Below the pieces are notes generated by a model that was given only the letters and a program-made list of their open reading frames with translations, made no database searches and was not told the DNA's origin. 64,000 bases of DNA from Bacteroidia bacterium (GTDB lineage: Bacteria; Bacteroidota; Bacteroidia; Chitinophagales; Saprospiraceae): the NCBI GenBank assembly GCA_030429045.1, contig JAUIEA010000001.1:1-64000 (forward strand). Direction: 5' to 3'. Shown here one piece after another: positions 20,855-28,571 of this stretch; positions within the stretch are counted from its first letter, which is position 1, and each line of letters begins with the position of its first letter. A program made the position numbers and the translations under genes.

Positions 20855-22237
20855 ATGCCTGATTGGACCTCCGACTTTGAAGCCCGCCTGGCAGAAGGCA
20901 ATAGCGGTTACCTGGATGAACAAGTTTTTTTAGACCTCATCGAACAGTACCTGACCGGTGGGAAAGCCTCACTGGCCTATACCGCCAGCTGTGAAGCCCT
21001 CCTCCAACATCCCTTTTCAGTCGACCTGATGTGCAGTCAGGCCGCTGTGCTGCTCGAACTGGAAAAACCCGATCAGGCCCTCTCTGTCCTGCGTCACGCC
21101 GCCGGTATTTCTCCCGGTGAACTGGATATCCAGCTTCTCCAGGTTGAGACGCTGATCGAACTCGGACGCTCCAATGAAGCAGAGATCATCCTGTCGCCTT
21201 TCCTCGAAGAAGGCAGCCATGAAGACCTGGCAGATGCCTGGTACTTCAAGGCCATGATCGAAGAACAACGGGATCAATGGCTGCAAATGCACCACAGCCT
21301 GGAGCGGGCGATACGTTACAACCCGCGGTTTCAGGAGGCACTCGAACGCCTTTGGTTGAGTACGGAGATGCTGGGTAACTATACCGAAAGTGCATCCTTC
21401 TATGAGGAGATCCTGGAACTGGATCCCTACGCCTGGCAAGTCTGGTACAACCTCGGCCACGCCCACTCCTGTCTGGAAAATTACGAGCTGGCAGCGGAGG
21501 CATTTGATTATGCCTGTGTGATCAACGAAGAATTTGAACATGCCTGGCGCGACCTCGGCGAGATGTATTTACAGCTGGGCAAATTCCAGAAGGCCGTAGA
21601 GAGTTTTCTCACGTCCCTCACAAAGTCTGAAACCCGCGACCCCGATCTCCTAGTGAAGCTGGGAGAAGCGTATGAAAAGAATGGCGAACGGGAGCAGGCC
21701 GTCAACACATTTAAGGAGGCACTGACACTGGATGACAAGCACGATGAAGCCCTGTTTCGAATGGGTTGCATCCGTGTTCTGGAAGGCCTCTATGATGAAG
21801 CGGTTTTCCATCTGGAAGCCGCGATCAATCTCAATGGTGATCGGGAAGAGTATTACGTGGCGCTGGCGGAAGCATACTTCCAGAAGGGGATGATGCAGCA
21901 GGCTGAGTTTTGCCTGAATCGCGCATTGGAGTTAGCTCCTGAACAAAGCAGTTACTGGCTCCAGTATGCATCCTTCCTGCTGCAGCACGGATCACTGACC
22001 GAAGCACTCGACATCCTGGAAACAGCTATCGGCCAGCAGTTTTCGCCCCAGCTGGACTATGCCCGCATCGCCTGTTTGTTCAAACTGGGTAAGCGCCAGG
22101 AAGCCTGCCAATCTCTCTGCCTTCAGCTGGCCGAGGATTTCGATGCACACCAAACCCTTTTTGATGTCGCTCCAGAGCTCAGTGCCGATCCGGACGTGAT
22201 CAGCCTGGTCAGAGCCTTCCGGAGTACCGATGCATAA
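20855..22237 (+). CDS. Tetratricopeptide repeat protein
   Basis: A 460-residue soluble protein without signal peptide, made almost entirely of TPR helices. Clear units include AWQVWYNLGHAHSCLENYELAAEAFDYA, EHAWRDLGEMYLQLGKFQKAVESF and PDLLVKLGEAYEKNGEREQAVNTFKEAL; about ten units in all. TPR arrays are protein-interaction scaffolds. It is followed 42 bases later by the ECF sigma factor gene in the same direction, so the two may be co-transcribed. No catalytic domain is seen. Confidence 0.88.
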   Translation: MPDWTSDFEARLAEGNSGYLDEQVFLDLIEQYLTGGKASLAYTASCEALLQHPFSVDLMCSQAAVLLELEKPDQALSVLRHAAGISPGELDIQLLQVETLIELGRSNEAEIILSPFLEEGSHEDLADAWYFKAMIEEQRDQWLQMHHSLERAIRYNPRFQEALERLWLSTEMLGNYTESASFYEEILELDPYAWQVWYNLGHAHSCLENYELAAEAFDYACVINEEFEHAWRDLGEMYLQLGKFQKAVESFLTSLTKSETRDPDLLVKLGEAYEKNGEREQAVNTFKEALTLDDKHDEALFRMGCIRVLEGLYDEAVFHLEAAINLNGDREEYYVALAEAYFQKGMMQQAEFCLNRALELAPEQSSYWLQYASFLLQHGSLTEALDILETAIGQQFSPQLDYARIACLFKLGKRQEACQSLCLQLAEDFDAHQTLFDVAPELSADPDVISLVRAFRSTDA

Positions 22238-22279
22238 TCACCTTCCCTGAAGGTCCCAACCGAAAGAATACGATCCATT

Positions 22280-22912
22280 TTGACTGAAGTCCCAGAACAC
22301 CTGCCCCTCACTACCGCTGAAAAGCATGCCATCTTCGAGGAAGAGTTTCTCCCTCATATCGATGCACTGCACACCTTTGCCTTCCACCTGACTCTGGACG
22401 ATGATGCGGCCAACGATCTGGTGCAGGATGCCTATATGAAAGCATACCGGTTTATCCGGCAATATGACAGAGGGACCAATGCCAAGGCCTGGCTGTTCAA
22501 GATCCTCAAGAATGCATTCATCAATGAATACCGGCGCAAGAAACGCCAGCCGGTACAGGTGGATTATGAGGAGATTCGGAAGGTCCATGAAAAAGAAGAG
22601 CCGGGTGGGCCTGATGCCTACTTTGACCTCCGGGAGGAAATGTTCAACTACCTGATTGGCGATGAGGTCACCCAGGCGATCAACGCCATGCCCGTTGATT
22701 TTCGGACAGTCATCCTGCTCTGCGATGTAGAAGACTTCTCCTATGAAGAGATCGCCCTGATTCTGGATATCCCGATCGGCACCGTACGGTCCCGTCTCCA
22801 TCGTGCCCGGAACCTCCTCAAGGAGAAGTTGAAGGATTATGCACGATCCCTTGGTTATGAGGACAAACGGAGAAAAATGTCCAAACCGGAGGAGGATCCA
22901 TCCTCAGATTAA
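22280..22912 (+). CDS. ECF-family RNA polymerase sigma factor
   Basis: A 210-residue sigma-70 family factor. Region 2 spans about residues 25-95 (DLVQDAYMKAYRFIRQYDRGTNAKAWLFKILKNAFINEYRR) and region 4 about 140-195 (AMPVDFRTVILLCDVEDFSYEEIALILDIPIGTVRSRLHRAR), including the helix-turn-helix. No region 3, hence ECF type. The apparent start is a TTG at 22280; no in-frame ATG precedes region 2. The small gene 149 bases downstream looks like a cognate anti-sigma factor. Such pairs usually respond to envelope or redox stress in related organisms; the signal here is unknown. Confidence 0.92.
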   Translation: MTEVPEHLPLTTAEKHAIFEEEFLPHIDALHTFAFHLTLDDDAANDLVQDAYMKAYRFIRQYDRGTNAKAWLFKILKNAFINEYRRKKRQPVQVDYEEIRKVHEKEEPGGPDAYFDLREEMFNYLIGDEVTQAINAMPVDFRTVILLCDVEDFSYEEIALILDIPIGTVRSRLHRARNLLKEKLKDYARSLGYEDKRRKMSKPEEDPSSD

Positions 22913-23061
22913 TGTGCCAATGTGGGGAACTATGCCCCCCCTTTCTTTGGTTATATCTGTCTCAAGCGTTACCTTGACTAGGCTTAGGTTCTTCCTTTGA
23001 TCCACCATGGGGAAAACAGGGGACGGAGGAACTCCGATTGTTTTACGAAAACCAACAGGCT

Positions 23062-23292
23062 ATGAAGAACGATGAGTTAATCCATCGGGTGTCCCTCTTT
23101 CTGGACAACGAACTGAATCAGGACGAAGCCCGAAACCTGATGGATGAGATCCGGGAAAACAAACAGTATCAGTCATTATTGCATCAGGAGCAGTCCTTCA
23201 AGACCTTTGTGAAGACCCACGTGAGCAGACGAAATGTCTCTCCGGCCCTGATCCAGTCGATCAAGGAGAAGATTCGCGTTTCTCCTTCCTAG
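23062..23292 (+). CDS. Small anti-sigma-factor-like protein lacking zinc cysteines
   Basis: A 76-residue protein starting MKNDELIHRVSLFLDNELNQ. The layout fits the short ZAS anti-sigma domain that binds ECF factors: HxxxxLFLDNEL, then a helix with LLHQEQSFKTFVKTHV, then SPALIQSIKEKIR matching the usual APxxLxxxIxxxI. In classical members the middle carries a CxxC that, with a His, binds zinc. This protein has no cysteine at all, so if it inhibits the sigma factor it cannot do so as a zinc redox switch. The frame is open to a TTG at 23038, but the ATG at 23062 with GGAGGAACT upstream is preferred. Confidence 0.72.
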   Translation: MKNDELIHRVSLFLDNELNQDEARNLMDEIRENKQYQSLLHQEQSFKTFVKTHVSRRNVSPALIQSIKEKIRVSPS

Positions 23293-23355
23293 CAGGATAA
23301 GTTCAATATCCTGTCTTTTTCAAAACACCACCACAGACATACCGGCCTATCGCCG

Positions 23356-23363
23356 TACTTTTG
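23356..23363 (+). promoter_or_regulatory. -7 box TACTTTTG of prfA
   Basis: Exact TAnnTTTG match, 23 bases before the ATG at 23386. Confidence 0.6.
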
Positions 23364-23385
23364 CTGCCCTTGACCTCAACGCAGC

Positions 23386-24465
23386 ATGGAACAGCTATTG
23401 CAACAACTGGAAGGATTCGTCCATCGATACCAGGATCTGGAACTTCAAATGTCCGATCCGGAGGTCATTTCTGATCCCACCCGGTTTACCAAGATCAATA
23501 AGGCCTATAAAAGCCTGGAACCCGTCGTCCTGAAATACAGGGAGTACGCCCAGTTACTGGGCAACCTCGAGACCGCGCGATCCCTGCTCAAGGAATCTGA
23601 TCCCGAAATGCGTGAAATGGCGCAGGGGGAGATTCTCGAGCTGGAACCCCGTCAGATCGAAATGGAAGAAGAGATCCGTGTCCGGCTCATCCCCAAAGAT
23701 CCGGAAGATGAAAAAGATGTGATCGTAGAGATCCGTGCCGGTACGGGCGGCGATGAAGCCAGCATCTTTGCCGGTGATCTGTTTCGCATGTACACCCGCT
23801 ACTTCGACAGTCAAGGCTGGAAGCAGGAAGTCCTCTCTCAAAATGAGGGAACCTCCGGTGGCTATAAGGAGATCGTCATCGAGGTCAAGGGTACGGATGT
23901 CTACGCCCAGCTGAAATTTGAATCCGGTGCACACCGGGTCCAACGGGTTCCGAAAACGGAATCCCAGGGCCGGATCCACACATCGGCTGCAACCGTAGCG
24001 GTCATCCCCGTCTTTGAATTCGAAGATGTGGACATCCTCAAATCGGATCTGAAGACCGATACCTTTCGCGCCAGTGGTGCGGGTGGTCAGCACGTGAATA
24101 AAACTGAGTCCGGCGTGCGCTTTACCCACCTCCCCACCGGGATCGTGGCGGAAAGTACAGAAGCCCGCTCCCAGATCAAAAACCGGGAGATCGCCATGCA
24201 GCGTCTTATCCAGAAGATCCAGGATACCCGCCGGGCCGAACACGATTCCGCCATGGCCTCTCAGCGAAAATCACTCGTTGGCTCCGGGGATCGCTCCGAC
24301 AAGATCCGGACCTACAACTATCCACAGAACAGGGTGACCGATCATCGGATCAACCTCACTCTCTACAATCTGGACCAGATCATGGAGGGTCAGATCCAGG
24401 ATATCATTCAAGCCTTGCAGACCGCAGAGAATGCTTCCAAACTGGCCGAACAGGCAAATGGATAA
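23386..24465 (+). CDS. prfA: Peptide chain release factor 1
   Basis: A 359-residue class I release factor that recognises UAA/UAG and triggers peptide release. The GGQ loop is in RASGAGGQHVNKTESGVR near residues 226-243, and the codon-recognition domain contains RVPKTESQGRIHTSAATVAV. The N-terminal helical domain (YQDLELQMSDPEVISDPTRFTKINKAYKSLEPVV) and C-terminal NYPQNRVTDHRINLTLYNL are typical of RF1. No frameshift site (as in RF2) is present. The next gene begins 55 bases later with its own TACTTTTG box. Confidence 0.96.
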   Translation: MEQLLQQLEGFVHRYQDLELQMSDPEVISDPTRFTKINKAYKSLEPVVLKYREYAQLLGNLETARSLLKESDPEMREMAQGEILELEPRQIEMEEEIRVRLIPKDPEDEKDVIVEIRAGTGGDEASIFAGDLFRMYTRYFDSQGWKQEVLSQNEGTSGGYKEIVIEVKGTDVYAQLKFESGAHRVQRVPKTESQGRIHTSAATVAVIPVFEFEDVDILKSDLKTDTFRASGAGGQHVNKTESGVRFTHLPTGIVAESTEARSQIKNREIAMQRLIQKIQDTRRAEHDSAMASQRKSLVGSGDRSDKIRTYNYPQNRVTDHRINLTLYNLDQIMEGQIQDIIQALQTAENASKLAEQANG

Positions 24466-24494
24466 GGAACCTGGTCTTTCATCGGCCTTTCCCC

Positions 24495-24502
24495 TACTTT
24501 TG
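24495..24502 (+). promoter_or_regulatory. -7 box TACTTTTG of the E1 dehydrogenase gene
   Basis: Exact TAnnTTTG match, 19 bases before the ATG at 24521. Confidence 0.55.
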
Positions 24503-24520
24503 CCCTAGAAATTTGTTCTC

Positions 24521-26527
24521 ATGACCACCTCAGCGCAAGATCTTCCCGCACTAGCCTTTGACCGGAAAGGAATGGAAGATGATGAATTGCTCCGCCTTTA
24601 CCGACACCTGATCCTGCCACGACTGGTTGAAGAGAAAATGCTCATTCTGCTTCGTCAGGGACGGATCAGCAAATGGTTCAGTGGTATCGGCCAGGAAGCC
24701 ATCGCCGTCGGAACGACCGCCGCCCTGGAACCCGACGAACTGATGTTCACCATGCATCGCAATCTCGGGGTGTTTACCACCCGGGAGATGCCCCTCGACA
24801 AACTGGTCGCCCAGTGGCAGGGAAAGAAGACCGGCTTTTCGAAAGGCCGTGAACGATCCTTTCACTTTGGTGCACTGGAATACGGCATAGTGGGGATGAT
24901 CTCTCACCTGGGACCCCAGCTCTCCCTGGCCTCCGGAGTGGCCCTGGCACACAAACTGCGTGCGGAGGGCAAGGTATCGCTGGCATTTACCGGGGAAGGC
25001 GGTACCAGTCAGGGCGAATTCCACGAAGCCCTCAATGTCGCCTCGGTCTGGGACCTGCCTGTCATCTTCCTCATCGAGAACAACGGATACGGGCTGAGCA
25101 CACCCACCAACGAACAGTATCGCTGCACCAACCTGGCCACCCGCGGTGCAGGCTATGGCATGGAATCGCACACCATCGATGGCAATAATATCCTCGAGGT
25201 CTATCAGACGGTCAAGGATCTGGCATCCTCCATGCGGACCCGGCCACGACCTGTCCTCCTGGAATGCATGACCTTCCGCATGCGGGGTCATGAAGAGGCT
25301 TCGGGAACGAAATATGTCCCCCAGGAACTCTTCACCCAATGGGAAGCCAAAGATCCCGTCAAAACCTATGAGGAGTGGTTGATCTCGGAAGGACTCCTCG
25401 ACGAAGAGGCAACCATTGCCGTACGGGGAAGCTTCAAGCAATTCATCAACGACGCCATCGAACGGGCATTTGAAGAGCCTGATCCAGTCCCTGATATTCA
25501 GGAAGAACTGCGGGATGTCTATGCCCCCTATACCCCAACAGAATTGCCCCCCATCTCCGCAGAACGCAAAGAAATGCGCTACGTAGATGCCGTTTCTGAT
25601 GGCTTGCGTCAGGGGATGGAAGTGCATGACAACCTGATCCTCATGGGCCAGGACATCGCAGAATACGGCGGGGTCTTCAAGATCACGGATGGATTTGTCC
25701 GGCAGTTTGGCAAAGATCGGGTGCGCAATACACCCCTGTGTGAAAGTGCCATCATCGGCATCAGCCAGGGCCTGAGCTTCAAAGGGTTCAAGTCCATGGT
25801 GGAAATGCAGTTTGCCGACTTTGTCACCTGCGGTTTCAACCAGATCATCAACAATCTGGCAAAGGCCCATTATCGATGGGGCGCCAGTGCAGATGTGGTC
25901 ATTCGGATGCCCGCAGGTGCAGGGGTGGGAGCTGGTCCGTTTCATTCGCAGAGCAATGAGGTCTGGTTTGCCCACACACCCGGGCTGAAGGTGGTCTTTC
26001 CAGCTAGCCCGACCGATGCCAAGGGGCTCCTCCTGTCTGCCTTGGATGATCCCAATCCGGTCCTGTTCTTCGAACATAAAGCCTTGTACAGAGCCGTATC
26101 AGAAGACGTCCCGGTTGACCCCTACCACATCCCGTTAGGGAAGGCCAAACTGGTCAGACAGGGAACGGATGTCTCCATTATTACGTACGGAATGGGGGTA
26201 CATTGGGCCACCAAAGCCGTGGCCGAGCTGGATATCGATGCCGATATCCTGGATCTGCGAACCCTGATGCCCCTGGACTATGCAGCCATCGAAGACACCG
26301 TAAAAAAGACGAACCGGGTGATCATCCTGCATGAAGACACCCTCTTCCTGGGGATCGGTGGAGAGATCAGCGCCTGGATCAATGAACACCTTTTTGAATA
26401 TCTGGATGCACCGGTGATGCGCAGTGCTTCTTTGGACACGCCCATTCCGTTTGCCATCCCATTGGAGCAGCAGTTTCTGCCTCCCAATCGTTTTCGTGAA
26501 CAACTTCAAAACCTGTTGGTCTACTAA
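24521..26527 (+). CDS. 2-oxoacid dehydrogenase E1, fused alpha and beta subunits
   Basis: A 668-residue thiamine diphosphate enzyme joining E1-alpha (about 1-335) and E1-beta (about 345-668) in one chain. The TPP-binding motif GEGGTSQGEFHEALNVASVW with downstream IENNGYGLSTP lies in the alpha half. The beta half starts RYVDAVSDGLRQGME and has GQDIAEYGGVFKITDG and the C-terminal transketolase-like domain. This fusion is known in Bacteroidota and is usually assigned to branched-chain 2-oxoacid (2-oxoisovalerate) decarboxylation, giving precursors for branched fatty acids; pyruvate cannot be excluded. E2 and E3 genes are not adjacent. The stop TAA shares its last A with the ATG of the DUF5606 gene. 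Confidence 0.92.
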   Translation: MTTSAQDLPALAFDRKGMEDDELLRLYRHLILPRLVEEKMLILLRQGRISKWFSGIGQEAIAVGTTAALEPDELMFTMHRNLGVFTTREMPLDKLVAQWQGKKTGFSKGRERSFHFGALEYGIVGMISHLGPQLSLASGVALAHKLRAEGKVSLAFTGEGGTSQGEFHEALNVASVWDLPVIFLIENNGYGLSTPTNEQYRCTNLATRGAGYGMESHTIDGNNILEVYQTVKDLASSMRTRPRPVLLECMTFRMRGHEEASGTKYVPQELFTQWEAKDPVKTYEEWLISEGLLDEEATIAVRGSFKQFINDAIERAFEEPDPVPDIQEELRDVYAPYTPTELPPISAERKEMRYVDAVSDGLRQGMEVHDNLILMGQDIAEYGGVFKITDGFVRQFGKDRVRNTPLCESAIIGISQGLSFKGFKSMVEMQFADFVTCGFNQIINNLAKAHYRWGASADVVIRMPAGAGVGAGPFHSQSNEVWFAHTPGLKVVFPASPTDAKGLLLSALDDPNPVLFFEHKALYRAVSEDVPVDPYHIPLGKAKLVRQGTDVSIITYGMGVHWATKAVAELDIDADILDLRTLMPLDYAAIEDTVKKTNRVIILHEDTLFLGIGGEISAWINEHLFEYLDAPVMRSASLDTPIPFAIPLEQQFLPPNRFREQLQNLLVY

Positions 26528-26958
26528 TGGAAAAGGATTTTTCTACCCTGATATCGGTCAGCGGTCTGCCCGGTTTGTATCGCGTCGTGGCCAATCGCCA
26601 CAACGGGCTGATCATTGAAGATCTCACCAATGGTCAAAAGCGTTTTGCACCGGTCCGGTCTCATCAGTTTTCTCTCCTGGCTTCGATCGGGATCTATACC
26701 GAAGATGGCACGGAGGATCTGCAGAATGTATTCCTGGCCATGGATGCTCATGCAACTCCGGCACCGGATGTTTCTGTTGCCAAGGATGAAGAACTGCGCC
26801 TGTACTTCAGGGAGATCCTGCCTTCCTATGATGAGGAAATGGTGCGCATGAGTGACATCCGCAAGGTCATCAAATGGTTCCACTTCATCAAGGAGAATGA
26901 CCTGATGCCCGAAGCCAGCGAATCAACGGCTCCGGCGGCAGAATCAGAGGAGGAGTAG
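26527..26958 (+). CDS. DUF5606-like protein
   Basis: A 143-residue acidic soluble protein. Residues 1-75 (LISVSGLPGLYRVVANRHNGLIIEDLTNGQKRFAPVRSHQFSLLASIGIYTEDGT) fit the DUF5606 family of Bacteroidota, an SH3-like fold of unknown function. The tail (YDEEMVRMSDIRKVIKWFHFIKEND) is also conserved in that family, followed by an A/E-rich end. Its ATG overlaps the stop of the E1 dehydrogenase by one base, indicating translational coupling. Confidence 0.85.
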   Translation: MEKDFSTLISVSGLPGLYRVVANRHNGLIIEDLTNGQKRFAPVRSHQFSLLASIGIYTEDGTEDLQNVFLAMDAHATPAPDVSVAKDEELRLYFREILPSYDEEMVRMSDIRKVIKWFHFIKENDLMPEASESTAPAAESEEE

Positions 26959-26994
26959 ATCAGCGTTAGACAGTAATTTCCGTTCTCGAGTAGA

Positions 26995-27525
26995 TCAGGC
27001 TTTGGCCTTGAAGGTCAACCTGAGGGTAAAACTGAGGGCTGAAGGAGAAGGCTGCCGGAGGCGGAAACCCATCCGCAAATTCATTGCACTTTGGGTCAGC
27101 CAGGGCTTGAAGTCGGCCAATGTCCCCACCAGGACTACCCTGGTTCCGGTATTCAGAGGCACACTCGGTGTATAGAAACATTCGTATCGATTCTGCCCAT
27201 CCAGGAGTTCGACAAAGATCTCCTGAAAATAGGCCAGATCTGCAGGAGCAAGAACTACCTCCAACTGGCCATCATACGGTTCAATTCGGGCAATATCGGC
27301 CTTTGTAAGCCCGTGATCTGCCAGGATGGATTCGATTCGGGTGGGCACCTTGTTAAACTCGACAAAGTGGGTCTGGATCGTATTCAACGCCGCAGGCATA
27401 TCCACCTGGAAGACATAGACCATGTCAAAGAGTGTCGGTGCCTCATCTTTCTTGCATCCCGAGGTACCACCAAAGATCAGGGCGGCCAGGAGCAAAGCGA
27501 TGAATCGGAAAGCGGGTTGACCCAT
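26995..27525 (-). CDS. Putative lipoprotein, unknown function
   Basis: A 176-residue protein with a lipoprotein leader (hydrophobic MGQPAFRFIALLLAALIFGGTSGC, lipobox-like TSGC at Cys24, then KKDE). The mature part (MVYVFQVDMPAALNTIQTHFVEFNKVPTRIESILADHGLTKADIARIEPYDGQLEVVL) has an alpha/beta pattern. I do not recognise the family. The gene lies directly downstream of the MerR regulator (14 bases apart, same strand is consistent with co-transcription). Confidence 0.75.
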   Translation of the reverse strand: MGQPAFRFIALLLAALIFGGTSGCKKDEAPTLFDMVYVFQVDMPAALNTIQTHFVEFNKVPTRIESILADHGLTKADIARIEPYDGQLEVVLAPADLAYFQEIFVELLDGQNRYECFYTPSVPLNTGTRVVLVGTLADFKPWLTQSAMNLRMGFRLRQPSPSALSFTLRLTFKAKA

Positions 27526-27539
27526 GGCGTTCGTTTGGT

Positions 27540-28451
27540 TTACCGGATTTCAGAAGTGATCAGTTCATTCTGATCGATCTCCTGAAGAACGTTCAATATG
27601 TCGTCCAGATTTTTCATGACCCGAATTCCCGCTCCAGTAGCGATCCCCTGGACCAATACCTGATAGCCGGTAATGAGGATCTTCTTTCCCACGCAGACCT
27701 TCTTCAAGTCTTCCAGGTACTGATGCACACTCTGACGTGTAAAGGCCTCGGAAATGATGGTCACCACGTAGTCTGTTTGATAGATCTTGCAGGCTTCTGC
27801 CAGGTCTACCAAACTGGTATTCTGACCCAGGTACAGCACCTTGTGTCCCCGATTGCGGATCAAATACTGGAGAAAGAGAAGACTCAGCTCTTGTGCTTCA
27901 CCCTCCGGCAAATACAATATGAATGACTTCTCCGCATGCTGGGCATACGGGATCTCATCCAGAGCTGCGATGAGCTTCTGGCGAACCAGGTTGGAGATAA
28001 AACTCTCCTGAACGGCATGAATGGATCCTGTCAACCAGAGCAGGGACAACTTGTCCAGGAAGGGATAGATCACCTCCAGCATGGTCCGTTCAAAGCCGAT
28101 GGCCCGGATATTGGACGACAGAATGGTTTCAAACTTGCCTTCATCCAGTTCCATCATGGAGATGGTCAGTGCGTCGACCTGTACCGTATCCTCGAACGTC
28201 CCGCTGGACAATTCGTTGACGGCAGCCTTGATCTCCTCCTCATCCATTGAGGCGATCCGGGAGATCTTGAAGCCATTCTTGTTGAGGATGGAAATATTCA
28301 GCAGTTGGCGGAGGTCGCCGTCCTCATAATACCGGATGTTCGTAGGTGTCCGTTTCGGGTGAATGATATTATATCGCTGCTCCCATATCCGAATGGTATG
28401 GGCCTTAATGCCGGATAGCATCTCCAGATCCTTAATTGAATAGACAGCCAC
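27540..28451 (-). CDS. MerR-family regulator with degenerate B12-binding module
   Basis: A 303-residue transcription factor. Residues 1-70 are a MerR winged helix (YSIKDLEMLSGIKAHTIRIWEQRYNIIHPKRTPTNIRYYEDGDLRQLL). Residues about 85-290 match the cobalamin-binding module of CarH/LitR photoreceptors in layout: a helical cap then a Rossmann domain. The key residues are altered. The cap motif W-x9-EH reads WLTGSIHAVQES (His to Ser), and the ligand motif E/D-x-H-x-x-G reads EAQELS (His to Gln, Gly to Ser). It is therefore probably no longer a B12 photoreceptor. The start is a GTG at 28451. Targets are unknown; the divergent neighbour is an amidohydrolase-like gene. Confidence 0.88.
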   Translation of the reverse strand: MAVYSIKDLEMLSGIKAHTIRIWEQRYNIIHPKRTPTNIRYYEDGDLRQLLNISILNKNGFKISRIASMDEEEIKAAVNELSSGTFEDTVQVDALTISMMELDEGKFETILSSNIRAIGFERTMLEVIYPFLDKLSLLWLTGSIHAVQESFISNLVRQKLIAALDEIPYAQHAEKSFILYLPEGEAQELSLLFLQYLIRNRGHKVLYLGQNTSLVDLAEACKIYQTDYVVTIISEAFTRQSVHQYLEDLKKVCVGKKILITGYQVLVQGIATGAGIRVMKNLDDILNVLQEIDQNELITSEIR

Positions 28452-28571
28452 AGCGATTGTTTGGTGGAAAAAAGAAACAGTCGGATTGGAAAAATGGTTC
28501 TCAAAGGGTTCTCCCCCTTCCTGAAGGACACCCGAATCAAATCCGTAGTTTTAGCCCTTCAATCCTTTAGA

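Noticed and set aside
24551-26077. 508-codon minus-strand open frame
   Set aside because: Lies entirely antisense to the E1 dehydrogenase gene and has no recognisable domain; a shadow of codon bias.
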